Source: JBFMGD01 sp040751775 (GTDB taxonomy: Bacteria > Bacillota > Dethiobacteria > DTU022). From it: a stretch of DNA of 8,290 nucleotides. The position numbers were made by a program, and so were the translations under genes. Of the stretch, positions 6,481 through 8,290 are shown piece by piece; within the stretch, counting starts at the first letter, position 1, and each line of letters begins with the position of its first letter. The stretch lies in assembly GCA_040751775.1 (NCBI GenBank), contig JBFMGD010000071.1, positions 1 through 8,290 on the forward strand, written 5' to 3'. Below the pieces are notes generated by a model. That model worked only from the letters and a program-made list of their open reading frames with translations, made no database searches and was not told where the DNA came from.

Positions 6481-7380
6481 TTGGACATAGACCAGGAGCT
6501 GGGCCGCGAACTGCGTGCCGGAATTAGGAAAAACGAACCGATGTCGCTACATACTTCATGGAAAGTCGGCGGTCCGGCGGATTACTTTTTGGCTCCCGCC
6601 GACCGTTTCGAGATCGCGAAGATTGTCTGTTACAGCAGAGAGCACGAACTGCCGCTTTTTGTTTTCGGCAACGGTTCCAACCTGCTGGTCCGGGACGGCG
6701 GGATCAGGGGTTTGGTGATGCAGATTGGACCGCCTTTCCATTACATTCGCTGGGAAGACAGCGGGCTCGTTGCCGGATCAGGCACCCCCATGCCGTACCT
6801 GGCCCAAACCGCGTCTCGTAAAGGATGGGCCGGTCTTGAATTCGCCGGCGGCATTCCCGGGACACTGGGTGGGGCTTTGATTATGAATGCGGGCGCTTTC
6901 GGCAAGTATACCGGCGATCTGGTTCGTGCAATAACAGTAGTTACCGGTGAGGCAGAGATTTGCCGCCTTGAGCGCGAACAGCTGGTATTCGGTTACCGGC
7001 ACAGCAACCTTGCCGGGGCCGGCATTGTCGTGGAAGCTTTGCTCCAGCTGGAAAAAGGCGATCCGGCGGAGTTGGAAAGGAAGGTCGGTATTTTTCTGGC
7101 TGAACGCCGCCGCCGCCACCCACAGTTGCCCAGCGCCGGCAGCGTATTTCGTAATATGCCCGACCAACCCGCGGGACGGTTGATCGAAGCGGCCGGCGGA
7201 AAAGGGTTGCGCAGCGGGTGTGCCCAGGTTTCCGAGCAACACGCCAATTTCATAGTCAACCTGGGAGGTGCGACCGCTGCCGATATTTTGACTTTAATCG
7301 ACCGGGTTCAGCGGTTGGTTAAAAATCGGTTCAATATCGAGCTGCACCCCGAGGTAAAGGTTGTCGGAGAAGAGAAATAA
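6481..7380 (+). CDS. murB: UDP-N-acetylenolpyruvoylglucosamine reductase MurB (type II-like)
   Basis: MurB is the cytoplasmic FAD-containing enzyme that uses NADPH to reduce UDP-GlcNAc-enolpyruvate, the MurA product, to UDP-MurNAc. With the TTG start the product is 299 residues, near the Bacillus/Staphylococcus length. The FAD-binding region shows LHTSWKVGGPADYFLAP (23-39), FGNGSNLLVRDGG (62-74) and EFAGGIPGTLGGALIMNAGAFG (residues 120-141). The C-terminal substrate domain has FGYRHSN (170-176), PSAGSVFRN (217-225) with Ser221 as the probable proton donor, and LHPEVKVVG (288-296) with Glu291. The short stretch between YRHS and GSVFRN, with no inserted loop, fits type II MurB. Small departures are FRNM where FRNP is usual and GGKG where GLKG is usual. 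A GTG at 6439 would add 14 residues; an in-frame TAA at 6421 bars anything longer. Confidence 0.96.
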   Translation: MDIDQELGRELRAGIRKNEPMSLHTSWKVGGPADYFLAPADRFEIAKIVCYSREHELPLFVFGNGSNLLVRDGGIRGLVMQIGPPFHYIRWEDSGLVAGSGTPMPYLAQTASRKGWAGLEFAGGIPGTLGGALIMNAGAFGKYTGDLVRAITVVTGEAEICRLEREQLVFGYRHSNLAGAGIVVEALLQLEKGDPAELERKVGIFLAERRRRHPQLPSAGSVFRNMPDQPAGRLIEAAGGKGLRSGCAQVSEQHANFIVNLGGATAADILTLIDRVQRLVKNRFNIELHPEVKVVGEEK

Positions 7381-7394
7381 CGGGAGTGGAATTT

Positions 7395-8290
7395 GTGGAT
7401 AGCTATCTGATTCAAGGGGGCTATGCCCTACAGGGTGAGCTCACGGTCCATGGGGCTAAGAATTCCGTATTACCGATCCTGGCCGCCGCGTTGTTGAATC
7501 GAAGCCAGGAGCAGATTCGGCTGGAAAAAGTGCCGGATTTGTTTGATGTCCGGGCGATGCTTTCGATCCTGACCAATCTCGGTGTAAGCGTTTCAACAGA
7601 TGGGGCGGATGTAATCTTGCGTACAGATCCGGCAGATTGCTACCATATCCCGGAGCAGATGATGCGCGAGATGCGTTCCAGTATTTTCTTGATGGGCCCG
7701 CTGTTAGGGCGTTTCGGCAAAGCCAGTGTCTGTTATCCGGGCGGGTGCGCGATCGGCGAGAGGCCGATTGATTTGCACCTGTCGGGCCTGCAGGCCCTGG
7801 GGGCGATTATCGAAGAAAAAAACGGCTATATTCACGCCCGGGGTAACCTGCGCGGGGCTGAGATCAATCTATCCTATCCCAGCGTGGGCGCCACGGAGAA
7901 CCTGATCATGGCCGGCGTGCTGGCCCGGGGAGAGACGATTATTCACAATGCCGCCCGGGAACCGGAGATTATAGATCTTCAGAATTTTTTGAATATACTG
8001 GGGGCCAGGGTGGACGGAGCGGGGAGCCGCACAGTGACGGTAAAAGGGGTTACCGCAGTAAGCGGCGGCTGTTACCGGGTTTATCCCGACCGGATCGCCG
8101 CGGGGACTTACTTAATTGCCGCCGCTGTAACCGGCGGCCGGATAACCTTGATCGATGTTCGCCCGGAACACTTACAGTCTTTGATTGCTATCCTTCAAAA
8201 AGCCGGTTTGCCCTTGGAGATAAGCGGGGAGCGCGTGACGCTGCACAGCGGGGGGTCATTTAAAGCGGTTAAATTGGTGGAGACCGAACC
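7395..8290 (+). CDS. murA: UDP-N-acetylglucosamine 1-carboxyvinyltransferase MurA, N-terminal part (3' end outside window)
   Basis: MurA catalyses the first committed step of peptidoglycan synthesis, moving enolpyruvate from phosphoenolpyruvate to UDP-GlcNAc in the cytoplasm. The frame stays open from 7395 to the window edge (298 full codons of an expected 415-420). It shows GAKNSVLPILAAALL with Lys22 and Asn23, MRSSIFLMGPLLGRFG with Arg94 at the conserved substrate-contact position, and the active-site loop PGGCAIGERPIDLH with Cys118, equivalent to Cys115 of E. coli. SVGATENLIMAGV, EPEIIDLQ and YPDRIAAGTYL follow. The catalytic Asp (Asp305 in E. coli) is beyond the window. A Cys at 118 rather than Asp predicts fosfomycin sensitivity of this enzyme; other paralogues cannot be excluded. 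The GTG at 7395 follows GGGAGTGG (7382-7389) and puts Lys-Asn at the family's usual 22-23; the in-frame GTG at 7386 overlaps that site. Confidence 0.97.
   Translation, partial: MDSYLIQGGYALQGELTVHGAKNSVLPILAAALLNRSQEQIRLEKVPDLFDVRAMLSILTNLGVSVSTDGADVILRTDPADCYHIPEQMMREMRSSIFLMGPLLGRFGKASVCYPGGCAIGERPIDLHLSGLQALGAIIEEKNGYIHARGNLRGAEINLSYPSVGATENLIMAGVLARGETIIHNAAREPEIIDLQNFLNILGARVDGAGSRTVTVKGVTAVSGGCYRVYPDRIAAGTYLIAAAVTGGRITLIDVRPEHLQSLIAILQKAGLPLEISGERVTLHSGGSFKAVKLVETE

Noticed and set aside
1..8290. A novel system, mobile element, CRISPR array or RNA gene in the window
   Set aside because: Coding sequence of known cell wall genes fills nearly all of it, gaps are at most 88 nt, and no direct-repeat array, transposase or tRNA-like segment was seen.

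Overview
The window is a stretch of a division and cell wall (dcw) cluster, all on the + strand. In order it holds murE (C-terminal part only), murF, mraY, murD, ftsW (SpoVE-like), murG, murB and murA (N-terminal part only, running off the right edge). Every gene is recognised from conserved family motifs. No mobile element, RNA gene, CRISPR array or minus-strand gene is supported.

Organism: the gene order, the strong purine-rich Shine-Dalgarno sequences (GGAGGGAG, GGGAGGT), the heavy use of GTG and TTG starts (five of the seven visible starts), the short type II-like MurB and a SpoVE/FtsW directly before murG point to a fairly G+C-rich member of the Firmicutes. A clostridial lineage such as the Desulfotomaculum, Pelotomaculum or Moorella type is an inference from style; no species is identified. 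The MurE tail carries DNPR, so the peptidoglycan probably contains meso-diaminopimelate.

Layout: murE overlaps murF by 20 nt, and the murF stop and mraY start share a base (TAATG). mraY to murD is 25 nt, murD to ftsW 88 nt (two small hairpins), ftsW to murG 31 nt (G-rich), murG to murB 62 nt (AT-rich, at the place where many clusters have murC) and murB to murA 14 nt. No gap contains a convincing Rho-independent terminator, so the genes look like one operon. The next genes to the right would be expected to be division genes such as ftsQ/divIB, ftsA and ftsZ, but they are outside the window.

How they work together: MurA and MurB make UDP-MurNAc from UDP-GlcNAc. MurC (not in this window), MurD, MurE and MurF then add L-Ala, D-Glu, the diamino acid and D-Ala-D-Ala. 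MraY moves the phospho-MurNAc-pentapeptide onto undecaprenyl phosphate (lipid I), MurG adds GlcNAc (lipid II), and FtsW is the SEDS glycosyltransferase that polymerises lipid II with a partner class B PBP. Except for murC, the cytoplasmic route is represented. I see no previously undescribed system here. The points worth a second look are the missing murC, the unusual start codons and a few small secondary-structure candidates.
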